64,000 bases of DNA from Rhabdornis inornatus. Its lineage: Eukaryota; Chordata; Aves; Passeriformes; Rhabdornithidae. This document shows positions 24,930 through 37,623 of this stretch, piece after piece. A program made the position numbers and the translations under genes. The first letter of the stretch is position 1. Each line of letters begins with the position of its first letter. The DNA is taken from contig VWZS01000654.1 in the NCBI GenBank assembly GCA_013397075.1, positions 2,898,636-2,962,635 on the forward strand. Reading direction: 5' to 3'. Under the pieces are notes generated by a model that was given only the letters and a program-made list of their open reading frames with translations, was not told where the DNA came from and made no database searches.

Positions 24930-26724
24930 ACTGTTGATAAATACAGTGGCTGCTCTCCAACTTTCTCTACAAAAAAAAAATCAGGTTTGTCATTTGTTCA
25001 AAGAGGCAGTATTTAGAGAGAGGGCTGTTGCCATTACTTTTGAAAATTACATCCAGCTCAGGCCACAGTAGTTGGTTAACCTGCCATAAGTAAAAAGCAA
25101 TGCACAGCTACATCAGGTCAAATAAATCACACTTCCTCTCAGATAAGTAGAATACACACTGCAGACATCATGTGCAAAATAGGAAAGTAGATGCAGTCAG
25201 CCTTAAACCTACCAGTTCTGAGAGAAACCTAGAAATTTCCTTCCAGCTCATGTGTTAAGGTTCAATCACTGCAAGGAGGAAAGCTGTCCAACAAAGCTGG
25301 CCTTGGACTGCTATCTGCATTAGAAATGCCCAAATCCATACAAGGTGCTAAATCCAACTATTTAGAAGGGAATATAATAACACACGATTTTTGATGCACA
25401 TGAGGGAGAGCTGGTGGCACTTAGAGAGACAGGTCTGTCTTGGCTGTGTGGAAGAGCCTCTGGTGCCACCTCTTCCAGTCATCCCCACCCAGAGAGCAGC
25501 CCTCAAGGGAAAAGCACAGACTGGAAGTCTTCAGCATCCTGGAACTCCTTCCACATTCAAACATTTTATCTGCCCTGAAACCACGATTCTTCCCCCCTCC
25601 AATGGTCGGCTCATGCATAGGTATTTGAGAAGATAACCACTTTTTAGCTAACCATACATTAACTCAAACCACCACAGCTTCAGCTTTCCAACTCGGCCAG
25701 TTCAGTCACCACAGCTGGGAGTCCCTCAAAGCCAGTTGCGTGTTTGGAAAGGTTCAACTTTGCAGGCACAGCTCAATTAAAAGCTCCACAGAGCAGAGAT
25801 CACTATTTAAAGCTGAACTGTTTGCTTTTGTTTATTTATAGCAAAACCATTAATTGCTAATCACACATTTGTTTGCTGGAAAACCAACGCTCCAAAATAA
25901 ACACCAAGTTTAAAGACTGTTCACAGAACACTGAATGGTATCAGGAACAGCGCTAAAAATGTAAATCAGAAACATCAAAACACATCAGGACTTCAACTGG
26001 AGGAACAAACAACCCATTATTTCTGTGCCAGAAAAGAGGTTACCCATAAGCCGCCAGTTACCCACAGAGTCATCTACAGTCCAGCAGTTATTTGTGTCCT
26101 GAAGAATAACAGACACCATGGCAGACTATCTTTTGAAAATATCTTCATGGCAATCAGCATACATTGGATTAAATGAGGTATCTCTCAATGCAGATTTTTG
26201 ATAATCACCTTGGAAAAGTGCCTTTAAAATATTTGGCGTAAGAGGCAGAACCTCAGAAAAAGTGTATTTTCATGTATGATCCAGTTTCAAATGTCAAAAT
26301 CACACAAAATTTAAAAGAGAAGAAAAAAGAAGTTCGGCTTTCTTTTAGCTCTCCTCACTAACAGAGCTCCATGCTTCCCTCTAGAGAAGCAAGTTCCTCA
26401 AACATCTACAGGGGCAGTGCATTGAAAACCAGGGGAAACAGCCCCACAGATCTATGACCTGCCCGTTCTCTATGAAACACACTTTAAACAAGCACAGCAG
26501 CCCAGGCTTCATTGAGAGCCTCATCACCATGCACACTGGGAAGCAGGAACGAACTCCATGGCAGACTGCTATCTACCTCCTGAAATCTCTATGGGTTCTG
26601 GGCTTCTCTGAGGCACCCACACTCTCTGGCTGTAACAAAAGCTTCCACTGACAAGTGCCTCCACCTGCCCTGACAGCAGTGCCCCTGAGGTCCCTGATTT
26701 TTGTGCAAACTTGAAGGTCAGGTT

Positions 26725-26810
26725 AGTGCACACACCTAGCCCATTTCCAGATGAGCAAACAGGCACAGCATCTCAAGCCCCTTGCTCCAGGTCACACAGG
26801 AGACCCCTCC
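26725..26810 (+). mobile_element. MIR-like ancient SINE relic
   Basis: CCCATTTCCAGATGAGCAAA, then AGGCACAGCA, then CTTGCTCCAGGTCACACAGG follow the order and spacing of the conserved MIR core (cccatttta-cagatgaggaaa, aggcacag, cttgcccaaggtcacacag). The divergence fits an insertion from early amniote times. The ends are approximate. Confidence 0.7.
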
Positions 26811-27091
26811 CACTACTGCAGCTCTCACTGCCTCACTATGCTGCCTTTGGTACCTGCAAAATCTAGGGCAGGAAGGTTTCCCTACAAAGCAATACTCACC
26901 AGCATGTATGGCCTAAATTCCTAGAACAGAGGGTCATACAGTTGTGTTCCTCACCACTGCTGCCAGGGCTACCATTCAAAACTCATCACTTATTCACAGG
27001 TCAGGAGTTTGGGTCTGGTCTTAAAAATTACATGTAGATCTTGGAAACTTAAGTGGCCACTGATCATGAAACGGAGACCAGCAAGGCAGAG

Positions 27092-27140
27092 GTAATAGTA
27101 ATAATAATAGTAATAATAACAACATCATCATCAACAACAG
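27092..27140. repeat. TAA/CAT trinucleotide repeat
   Basis: Interrupted (AAT/AGT)n passes into (ATC)n and (AAC)n units. It is a compound trinucleotide microsatellite with no coding context. Confidence 0.85.
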
Positions 27141-29250
27141 CGTTATGACTCAATTATATTGTTTACAACGGCAGCCACCAGGTAGAACAGCCACAGCTCA
27201 ACATCTCACCCTTTTCTATCTGTTCTCCTGGAGTCAGGATCACTTGCAGCCAAAGGTCAAGTTGCAAAACCTGTGCTCCCAAATCCTGGGCATGCACACC
27301 AAACACTGGCTGGAGTAAACGACCTAAATATGCAAGGCAATGTCAGACCCAGACCCATGACCATGCATTCATCATGTGTCCCTCCTGTGCATCCATTTGC
27401 TGTCAGGCTCCTTGGTCCAACTGCTCCCTGTCTGCTGGTGCCACACTGAGTCCCTGCGGATAAATCTTCCTAATAGAGCCACCCAATCCCTTAGACACTC
27501 TGACAAGCAGAGAAGTTTTAGTGAAGTGACCACCTCACATCACATGCTGAACATCCAACCTAGTGTTTGCTAATAAATGGGGCAGATCCCATGTTCCCCA
27601 GCTGCTGATCCATGTTCCCAAAACACAGACAGTCACTGGTTCTGCACCTTCTGTGTGTTCACCGAGAGGGGAGTCATCAGTGCTGGCACCCCCATACCAT
27701 CCCACCTGTTCCCTCAAACCCAGGCATGGCTATGCCACACTGCTCCATCACTCCTGCCTCATCCCAAAGGTGCTGTGATGGTGTGCAGCTCCCAGGAGCT
27801 GCACTCAGCAGAGGTACATGGATGTTCCCTCTTGCAGCATCCCACAGAAGCAATCTCAGGCCATGTATTCACCATTCTCTTACCCTTTTTCTCCTGACAA
27901 AAGAGGAAAACTGCTCACATTAAATAAAAAGGACTCCAGCCTAAAAAACAACACTTAACTCATGCCCAGTGAGGCTTGCTGCTCCTGAATTTGAAACTTC
28001 AGTTTCAAATTAAGTTCCACATAACAAGGCAGTACTTGCAGATAGCTCATCCTCAGGCTCCACCATGCACTGACCGAAAGGCAGCTGCCATTTCAACCTG
28101 ACCCCTGCAAATCTCCAGAAAGATAAACAACTAGAAGAAGTTATTTCAGAGAACATCAGGTCAAAGATCAAAACCATTGGGAAGAATTTAACCTGTTTCC
28201 TCTGTGTTTTTAAGATGAAACTATGCAGGGGGGAAAATAAGATGTATAAAATAGCAATGCATAAGCTTACAAAGCAAACTTACAAATCCACACAGAAGGA
28301 GGAAAAAAGCTGCATGCCTCACTTGTGAAACTATTACGGGTAAGGACAAAATACCTGTATATAATATAGTTCTGTACCACTTTGATGGGAAAAGACTGCC
28401 AATAGCTTTTGGCATATGAAAGCTGCCGTGAGGACTTCAATAAAACTGAGTATACTGTTAAAAAATCTTCTCATATGCATCCCTAGAATTTATCTTCAAA
28501 CGCCACTTTATTAAATACTGTATTCTCTGGCTTTTGGAAAAATGCTTTTATTTTATTAAATGAACTACATAATATATTGTTTCTCTGAAGCAAAAGCATC
28601 TTATATAGGAATATAAAGTAGTTCTTTCAACACTAAAAATGCACAGCATTTTGAACTTGAAACCAGCTTCCAGTAAGAGAGCACACCTAATTTGAGTGAG
28701 GGTATACACTCACACACACATGTACAGACCATTTCATCATGCCCAGCTGCCCTTATACCTCATGCAACTACACAGCCTATGACAGCTACAAACATTTCAA
28801 AGTTTAAATCCTTGTTGCTGTCTTTCTAGGGAATATCCCAAGGTCTAAAAGGATCTTGAAGTACATGAAAGCATTAATTCTTTTTCTGACATGCAAAAAT
28901 ATCACTCCCAAACAGATGTTCCTCAAGTGCATATGAAAGCATCCTCTACAGCCAGTGGAACAATGAGACGTGCAAAAATCATGGAGGTAACACACACAGA
29001 GCTTCATGCTCACGTGCAGCATCAGTGAAGGGCCATGACAGACGGTGCATGACCATGCGAGCCTGGCCCCCAGAGCCTGGAGGCTCTACCAACTTCTTTG
29101 CAAGAGTTGCAGACACTCTGCACAACTAAACCTAATTATATTCAGCCATAATCCTTTCATGCCACAGCTTGGTGATCATTTTACAGCAGGATAAGCCACC
29201 GTGGCCACCAAAGCAGCTGTCCCAGGCTCAAGCTCCATGCTTTTTCCTGC

Positions 29251-29406
29251 TTTTTCTGGTGTGCGGTTTGTTTTTTGTGAGTGTGTGTGTGTTTTTATTT
29301 TTTGTGGTTTGTGTGTGTATGCATGGTTTTGGCATTGATTTTGTCTTCATCGTTGTTGTTTTGGTTTTGTTTGGGTTTTCTTTGTTTTTTGTTGATTTTG
29401 TTCTCA
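29251..29406 (+). repeat. strand-asymmetric G/T-rich tract
   Basis: About 155 bp of the plus strand are almost entirely T and G with few A or C, including a GTGTGTGTGTG run near 29281 and many TTTTG units. The composition generates long but meaningless overlapping open frames rich in Phe, Val and Leu, or Thr and Lys on the other strand. Confidence 0.85.
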
Positions 29407-31938
29407 GTGGGGATTGAGCTGCCCTATTGCAAACAGGCCTGTGAACAAAAGGGAGGGAGGGAGATGGGAACGGGTGCCTGGGGCAGGCAGGATCCTTTCC
29501 ACGTCCATGGCAGCTCAAACTGTTTGTTAAACAACAGCCGGAGTTGAGGCAACCAAGATGGTGTGTAAAGAGCAGAAAGTACCTTTGAGAAACATACTGA
29601 ACACTATCAAAATACCCAAGCCTTAAATAGACACATGAAGTATTTAAATGCTTTCACACCCATAACAAGTTTTGTTTACTGCCCAGCATTTAAACAGCTT
29701 TTTCTTTACTATTGTAAAATTGTTCCCAAACAGTGTGAATTTCAAGTTACAATGAATAGTAGCACTCTAACCCCTATTTACAACCCATTCAGCAACATAA
29801 TTCCAGAAATAGCATGCAGGATTTCCACACTCTAAGAAATAAAACCTGTTCTTGGCTCAAAAGAATTTGTGCAAATTAGCTGACAAGAATCACTTCCTTT
29901 TGTTCTTCCTCTCTGATATAGAATATGAAAGGAAAAAGAGAATCACTAACCAAGTAATATGAAAAACTTTTATTAAAACCATTAGAATCATGAAGCATTG
30001 TTAACGTCCCTCTCGTAATTATATGCAAAATGTTCAGTATCCAAGGAAACAGTGTAGTAATGAAGTTGGAGACTACTGTATAAATGCACCTTCTAAATCA
30101 CCACCAAGAATGTCTGTTCCAGAGGGACTAGCCAGTTTATTAGTGTGTGACACCCTGATCGCTTGGACATGCTACAGCTTAAAAACAAAAAGCTAACAAG
30201 CTACTTTTACATAAAGGGCCCTTTTGTTTCCTGTGTATGAACAGTCCCTTCTTAGCATCTAGTTACAGAGTTCCTCTGCAGAGCTGAGTATTTCTCTAAG
30301 CCCATATTCACCTTCATGGGAGTTGTTCAGTAATGATGAGCACTAATTAAACTGCATAACCAGCAACAAATGAAGCAGAGATGCTGTCCTTTGCTCCAAG
30401 TTCTCGGCAAATTGAAATGTGCAATAGGAGAAATACTGAACCTGCGCTCTTCTCCGGACCCCATTGGTCTGAAACCCACTTCATTAGCACCAAGCACTAC
30501 TGCATATTGGTTCATGCCCACATTATTAAAATTAATTCAAACATGAATACTTATGCTCCAGTATCAACAGCTCACGCTCTGAGATGTTTCGTAGTTAGGC
30601 AGGCTACAGGAAGGAAGCCAGTGCAAAATTAACTCCTGCTTTTTGGTGTTAGCACTTACAGCATCATGCCAAACCCTGGGTTTTCAGCTCAATTTCAGCA
30701 AGCATTCATTTATTGTCCTGATTTCTGTGGCAGATTATTCCCCCCAACAACCACTGAATATAAAGCAATTCCAGTGGGTTCAACCACTCTGTCATGCTGT
30801 GGATGAACTTTGGTATTCCCCTCTTCCAGTATGTGTAACAGTTTTAGGAGCACATACTTCAACATCCCTGCTTCTCCAGATGCCCCTGCAGTCTATGTGA
30901 CCTTTACGTTCCTTTTTGGCTCATTTTTTTTTCCATGACTGACCAACAACACATACAGTAACAGAACTCCGTTGCTACCCTAGATGCTTTCAGGGATGTT
31001 GATTTAGTAAAAGAGGTTCTACCAGCACCTCCATTTTCCCTCCCCCTTCAGGCCTCATCTCTTCAGTTTTCCCCAACTTTACTCCTTTTCCCAGTGTAAC
31101 CCTTGTCATCTCTGTAAAATCTAAAGGCAACTTGTCTGCCCTGCTCTTTCCACTCACATTGTTTTGGGGAGGGTCTTGTATCATTTAAAGAACTTTCACA
31201 TCTTCAGTATATTCTGTCACTTTCTTTACACTCCCTCTCTTCCAGATTTTGTAGAGATGATCCTCATTTTTCCACCCTGAACAGCTTCATCTCCTGGAAC
31301 ACCTCACTGCTTTGTCTGCTGCTTTCTCTTCTCAAGCTCCAAAGCTCACTTTCACATACCACAAAAAAAGATCTCGCCCAATTAACCTTTCTAACTGACT
31401 CCTATGCCTAAAATGCTTTTTTAAAAGGCTGTATAAGTTAGGGACATAGCTTTCTCTTACTATTCTCTCTCTGTCAGTGTATCACAGTTGTACAGCGTGT
31501 CCTAATGGGAATATCTGCATTGTATCAGTATACCTACAAATCTGGCTTAGAATACCATAATTATCTGATTACCAGACTGGCTAAACCCTTTATTTTCTAA
31601 AGGCCTTGCCTTCTACTCTTTTACTTGAAGCAGTTGTGCACTCAAAGCATTTAAGTGAGTGAACTTTCTCATTCCCATTCCATTTTACTGTATGGTCAGC
31701 TCATCCACTTCACCAGCACTGTTATTTTATTTTGCCTATGACCAACAGTCATGACAGCAGTAACTTCACGAGTATCAAACCTCTCTCAAAAGCCACATCA
31801 AAGATGGAATACTAAGAAACACTACATCAATGAAGTCAGAACCCAGTAATGGTCACAGCCTGCCAGTGTTGTCAGAGCTGGTGTGCCTTTGTCAGGCACT
31901 TCCTACATGCAAAAAGTTACAATTCCGATCAAGGCTGG

Positions 31939-31962
31939 TTAATTCAGAAAATTCTGAATTAA
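31939..31962. repeat. 24-bp inverted repeat (10-bp arms, 4-nt loop)
   Basis: TTAATTCAGA and TCTGAATTAA are perfect reverse complements around AAAT. A short A-run follows on the right. Confidence 0.75.
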
Positions 31963-33925
31963 AAAAAGTGTGGAAGGGCATGAGGACATTTCAGTAAATT
32001 CCCATGACGATACTGCTTATGCAGACTCACCAAGAACTCAGCAGCAGGAAAATGCTAAGGCCATTTGAATTAATTCAATCTTTAATAGGCAGGTGCTAGA
32101 TGCAAAACTGTAAATATTAACTACCTCCACAAAATCCGCTGCCAAAAGGGTAGCTCTCCCAGCCAAGCCAACAGCACCCTCATTTTCAGAGGTACATGGC
32201 ACCTATAGCTTGGTTCAGTGGGAATGTCACTGTTCACTGCCATGCGAAACTTGAGCTCTTCACCTCTTCCTGTTTTAGTTTACTTATCTTGGTTTATGCT
32301 TATCTGTCCGCCATGAATGTCATGAGGTTTAATTAGTTTTGGTCTGCAAAACACACTGAGTTCCCCTGGAAAAGCTGCATATGCAATGACAGTAGGATCC
32401 CTGCAAGATAACTTTCTTGGCATCCTGAGAGGATCCAGCACAAGCAGCCAGAGGACAACTCCAAAAACGAGGTACTCAAAGCACAAAACTCTGCAATCTC
32501 CATCTGTAGCTCGAGAATCAAAAGTTTCAGGGGCAGTATTTTGGTGCAACATACAATGAAACTGCTGTGGGAGTTACAGAAAAGTGCTGGCAAAAACATT
32601 AGCAACAGCATCTTTCAGAATAAATAAAGCAAGTAAAAAAACCAAACGAACCAACCCAACAAAAACCTTAAAACGGAAATATTAGGGGAAAAAACGGAAA
32701 TCAACAATACTAACAAAAGCACCATGTGGGTTTCCTAAATATCCCAAACAGCTTAAAGTTGCCCAGACTCCTGCATTCATTAACTGTTTGGGACACAGAT
32801 TTATTTATTTATGGCTCAGAAAAGAATTCCGAGCTCAGAAGCTTTCCAAAGAACAACCCTCCCCAGTTCTGCATGGGCACCTCAGCCAACTTGCCCTGCC
32901 ATTTCTTATTCTGATGCTAATGCAGTTCAAACAACCCAACCCTGCATTTTTTATCTATGCAATAAGCCTATCTTTAGGTCACTTAGTTGTGTCAGTTTAA
33001 ATCACAACATTCTCACAGAGAAAAATCTGATCATTTTATTTACTTCTGGGGACAGAGAAGGCAGAAGAAGAAAAAGCTTATTATAAAAATACTATTTTTT
33101 TGTTTGTGGTGTCAAGCCCCTCTGAAACCTATGTGAATCTAAATAGCAGCTGAACCACAAGAAACAACAAATTTAATTAGGATTTGCAGTTACCTTCAAG
33201 AAAAGGTACCCTGAGAAAACCTGGCCATGCACAGGCGTATCATATAATCATATAATATTATTAGGTCTTATCCAAAGTCTGCTGGAATAAAGGCAAAGAT
33301 TCTATTGATCTCTGTGGGTTCCAGTTCTCTCTCCTTTGTAAAATAAGCCTGGATTCTGCTACTCCAGCTTTCACAAGCATCCACAGAGGAATATTCACAA
33401 GGCTTCTCATAAGACTGAAAAACCATGAAGTTGAAGCCATCCATGAAAGGTACTGGATTTATTCCAGATGTGGAACTGTTTTTAATTGATTTGGAAGCAT
33501 TTGAAGTACTCACTCATTAAATATGCTTTGCATTTTACACATACACATAAGAGAATAAGAAAACCCAAAACTGAAGCCAAAATCATAATGTCTTACTAAA
33601 AAGACTCTGACACCACTTTTAGCAAAATTAGGCTCATATGAAGACAAGACTTACAGCACTGCCATAACACACCAACATCCAAAGCATGCAAGCTCCTGCA
33701 CTGCCCTTCCATCCTAAGGCAGCCTCACCTTGACCTGGAGAATTCACTGTTTGGGAGCTCTCCTACCTCCACTGAGCCCTGCACCTCCCCATACACAGGA
33801 CACTTCCCACCGTGCCCATCCCCATCACACAGAGCAATCCCTGAAGTCCAAGATACCGCTTTTCTACAGAAGGACGAAACAACTTGTGGTAAATCTATGT
33901 GCCAGATCATCATTACTCGTAAAAA

Positions 33926-34300
33926 TCATAGGATATCCTGAGTTGGAAGGGACTCGGAGGGATCACTGAAGTCCAGCTCCTGGCCCTGCACAGGACAGCT
34001 CCCCAAGAATATGACCACATGCCTGAGAGTGCTGTCCAAGTGCTCCTTGAACTCTGTCAGGCTTGGAGCTGTGACCACTGCCCTGACGAGCCTGTTCCAG
34101 TGCCCAACACCCTCTAGGGGAAGAACCTTTTCCTGATATCCAACCTAAACCTCCTCGACACAGCTCAGGCCATCCCCTCGTTTCCTATCAGTGGTCACTG
34201 CAAAGAAGAGATCAGTGTCTGCCCCTGTGCTTCCTCTCACGAGGATGCTGAAAGGCCGCACTGAGCTCTTCCCTCAGTCTCCTCTTCTGCAGGCTGGAGC
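33926..34300 (-). mobile_element. CR1 LINE 3' fragment
   Basis: The plus strand starts TCATAGGATATCCTGAGTTG, then 'aagggactcggagggatcactgaagtccagctcctggccctgc', 'gtgctccttgaactctgtcagg', 'cctgttccagtgcccaacaccctc', 'ctgatatccaacctaaacctcc' and 'cactgagctcttccctcagtctcctcttctgcaggctgg'. This is a typical antisense avian CR1 3' region of a GC-rich subfamily. Its 5' (right) end runs directly into the CpG island. Confidence 0.88.
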
Positions 34301-34302
34301 CA

Positions 34303-34830
34303 GGCGAGAGGGAGGCTGTGCACAGGGGCAGCTCCACAGGCAGAAACTCCAGCGCAGACGAAGCGTGGGCACGTTTCTGCTCCGTCTAAACCCGTCTCAG
34401 GACACCACCCAGCGCAGCAGCGCGATGCCCCTTGAGAAGCGCCCCTCCTCTATCATCCCACACGACGCCGCAGCGAGCACCGCTGGATGTCCGCGGCACC
34501 CAGGGCCGCCGGCCGTGCCCACGCTCGGTGCAAGCCCGCCCCTGGCCAGGCGGTTCCCGGTGTTCCCGGCGGTGCCAGGCACCGGGATAAGCGGTTCTCG
34601 CCTCCCCTCTAGCGGCGGAGCGGCCGCCGCTGCCGGCCCCGCTGCCCGCGGGCGGCTCGGAGCCGTGTCCCGGGCTGGCACGGCCACCGCCACCCGCGCT
34701 CCGGGCCACGGCCGGACAGCACCGCTGCTGCACGGGGAGAACACAGCACACCGGGGCACAGCTGGGCATACCGGGGCACAGCTGGGCATACCGGGGCACA
34801 GCGCAGCTCTCCTGCTGCCACGGAAACCAT
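34303..34830. promoter_or_regulatory. CpG island, candidate promoter
   Basis: This is the most GC- and CpG-dense stretch of the window, especially 34420-34735, with many CGCC, GCGG and CCGG clusters. It stands isolated in AT-rich sequence about 18 kb upstream of the FAT3 start codon. Open frames of 150-210 codons cross it on both strands, as expected from GC-rich sequence with few stops, and none resembles a known protein. It could be a FAT3 first-exon promoter, the promoter of a noncoding transcript, or an orphan island. No TATA box or convincing splice donor was identified. Confidence 0.6.
34750..34803. repeat. 20-bp GC-rich tandem repeat, about 2.7 copies
   Basis: The unit ACCGGGGCACAGCTGGGCAT is repeated exactly twice and then partly (through ACCGGGGCACAGC) at the right edge of the CpG island. 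The copies are identical, suggesting recent expansion and likely length polymorphism. Confidence 0.9.
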
Positions 34831-36409
34831 AGACGTTCGTGAGCAAAATTGCCATGCAGTATGAAGAACCACAACTAAGTTCACAAGAGTTTCTATTTTG
34901 AATTGTCTCTCTTAGAGATCCGAAACAATCATGTATTTGGTGACAACAAAACTCTCAAACTTTTCGACAACAATGGTTTTGTCTCCAAGGCTCAAATTTA
35001 ATTCCAGCGATCAGCAAGCAGGTCAGTTTCTCCTGTATCACAATTCTGCCAAGTGCTACCGAACTGTGTATGATATTCACAACCAGCACAGAAACATAAA
35101 AAACCCACAAAACTTCACACTTCTTCACAAGTCATAATTTTTTTTTCCCTAAAAAAACCCCAAGCAGGAACATTCCAGTTTCTTTCCTTTGGTTGCCAGT
35201 GCTAAAATATGCTAACAGCATTAAGGCAAGGGACGACTTGAAGAGCTCACAATCTGTATTCAGCATAATTAGCAGATGCCAATTTAACTTATTACTGCTT
35301 CTCATACTGCTTTCTATATTATAAAAAGAATATCAATGAAAACCTGTTACCTAAATGACTGTTTTCTCAGTGCTGATATAATGCAACAATAATGGGAAAA
35401 TAAGAGTCACAGAGCACGTGTTAGGAAATACCTGATTTTGAAATAACATTATAAACAGCCACAGTACAGAAAGAAACGAATGCCTGCAGACAGGACTCTT
35501 CTCTCTTCCCTCACACTTTGTATTTTTAGACTGATTTTAAAGCAATTACATACTTGGTGGCATTCCTGGTTATTCAAATAAGCAATGCAACATTCCTGGT
35601 AAAGCGACACCACTACATCAGGTTACTCAACTGTCTCAGCTGCTTATGAGTGCAAAGTATGAGAAATGAGCAGCCTTAAGATGCATTTTCCATGCAGAGA
35701 ACCAACAGCTAAGAAGTAAGACCACAAATAACTGAAAGAAAGCAAAGCAAGCCCTAAAATCAGCCCTTTCCAAAATGCCAAATAATGGGCTGTGTCACAA
35801 CTAAGGGGACAGTTACAGAGAGCACTTCTGACTGCCTGCAAGGCAGAAACACATTAACACATTTTAGAAAACAATGCCCTCTTGAACTAAGAGGCTGTTG
35901 AAAGATGTATCCAGCACACACGCACAAAAAAAGCAGTGCGCACCAAGGCTGTGGATTAAACAGGTTTCTAACACATAAATGACATAATGATCCAGTCCAG
36001 GCATCATTCACTGCTAATTCTGCTTGGTGAAGATGTGTTCCTGCTTACAATTCTGCATATTACAACGCAGAGCAAACAAATATTTTAATAAAGTATCTTC
36101 TGACTCTCAGGCTAAGTTGAAGAGCCTTGTAAGGCTATGCTTCTCCACGGCTTTAATCGATTTCAGCTATAACTTCATTTGCTGTGCCTAACAGACAGCG
36201 CAAACTTCACCCTTCCCAAGAATTACGAAGAAAATAACATTTCATACTCCCCCACAAGCAGTGTATGGAAAGCACAAAACAGAACCGCTGCACACATACC
36301 CCCCAATTAAACTGGTCTCTGTGGAAACTAATAACTTTCCACAGTATGCACTGTAATCCAAGTAATAATTTTAAACAGGCATTAGCTGCAGTGTGCTGAA
36401 GTAAGGCAT

Positions 36410-36420
36410 TCTTACCTTGC
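36410..36420 (-). other. candidate splice donor of an upstream noncoding exon
   Basis: The minus strand reads GCAAG|GTAAGA, a near-consensus donor with the GT at 36415-36414. FAT3 needs at least one noncoding exon to the right of 16281, so a good minus-strand donor here is of interest. Strong-looking donors also occur by chance nearby (plus strand near 36580, minus strand near 36854), so confidence is low. Confidence 0.2.
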
Positions 36421-37623
36421 GAAGGGTGCCTGAAGACATTTAGTTACACTGAGAGAGGAGAATGTGCATGTTGCCAAGTGTCTGCCGTGCACCGGGGCTA
36501 TGCCTTACCCCACATCTGCGCACGCACACACCAACGGGGTGCGTGTGCTCCCCAGGTACAGAAAGAGCACCAGCAAAGGTAAGCACGGGCGATAATGCCC
36601 CAGCTTTATGTCTCAATCAGCAGCGAGCTAGGCTGGAGGAACCATTTGAGATGAAAAGGGAAACAATTCCAAGAAACAAGATCTTTTTTTTTCTCATCTG
36701 GATGCAAAGAGCTTTGCTTGGGTGACCTATAATACCTTAACACAAAAATCTTCACAACCCACCTCCCTCCTGAGCCACCGAGTTGCACATGTCAAATGAC
36801 ACCACACAAACAATGCACAAAGACTTTAACAAAAATACTAAAGAACCCCTTACCTTTTAGTCAGAATAAGTGACAGATAACAGTCATGAGAAACTCAGTT
36901 GGCACAGCTGCTGTACGTATTTCTCTGCAGACTTCTTTTTAGTGGTCCCAAAAGCACTGAACATAAAAAACCTCCAGCCTGCCTGCTTCATTCTTCAGCA
37001 ACAGAGATACATGCTGTCACGGTAACGCAAAAAAAAAAAGGCAAAAGGAACTATAGATCTTAGTTTTTAAAGCCTTTGTGCTTATAGCGAAGAAAAAGAG
37101 GGAAAAGAAGGAACAGAGCAAACACTTTTTCTAAGAGAAATGTGGTCTTGGCTATATAAGTAACCACAGCACAGACACATTCAGTTTGAATTTCCCTGTT
37201 TGCAAGCTCCTTTAGGAAAAAAAAAAAAAAATCGGTCTTTAGGGGAAAAAAATCAAATGCATGGATGGGGGGAAGGGAGAGGAGGAGGGTACTGCTCCTA
37301 TGTGACATACATATGGAATGAGCATTAGAACAATGCTGACAGGACAGCTAAGCAACTGCACTCTGGGGCAGCAGTTTTCAAAGCAGAGCTTTTGCAGCTT
37401 TGCAGAAAACAGAGGAAAACAATTCAAATTAAAAAGAGCCCTCCGCAAATGGGGGGAAAAAAAGAAAAAGCAAAGAAAAAGGAGCTGTTAATTCAAGAAC
37501 AACTACCAGACTTTAAAAAAGAAAAAAGAAAAAAAATAGTTGTCTAATTTCTGAAAAGGGGGCGGGTGGGAACTGCCGCGACTGCTTCCCAGCGATGCGA
37601 GCAGAAGCCTTGATGTCTAGTGC

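Larger units (their letters stand above)
21062..33925. other. upstream FAT3 intron or flank, no gene seen
   Basis: Only chance open frames are present, none longer than about 110 codons. The region contains a CR1 3' end at 24.2 kb, an A-rich tract at 24.9 kb, a MIR-like relic at 26.7 kb, a trinucleotide repeat at 27.1 kb and a G/T-rich tract at 29.25 kb. A slightly GC-richer stretch at 22.55-22.98 kb shows no recognisable element. Confidence 0.75.

Noticed and set aside
34191..34884. Several 90-213-codon open frames on both strands of the CpG island
   Set aside because: GC-rich sequence has few stop codons. Frames overlap on both strands, run into CR1 sequence and contain low-complexity Ala/Gly/Arg/Pro runs with no domain.
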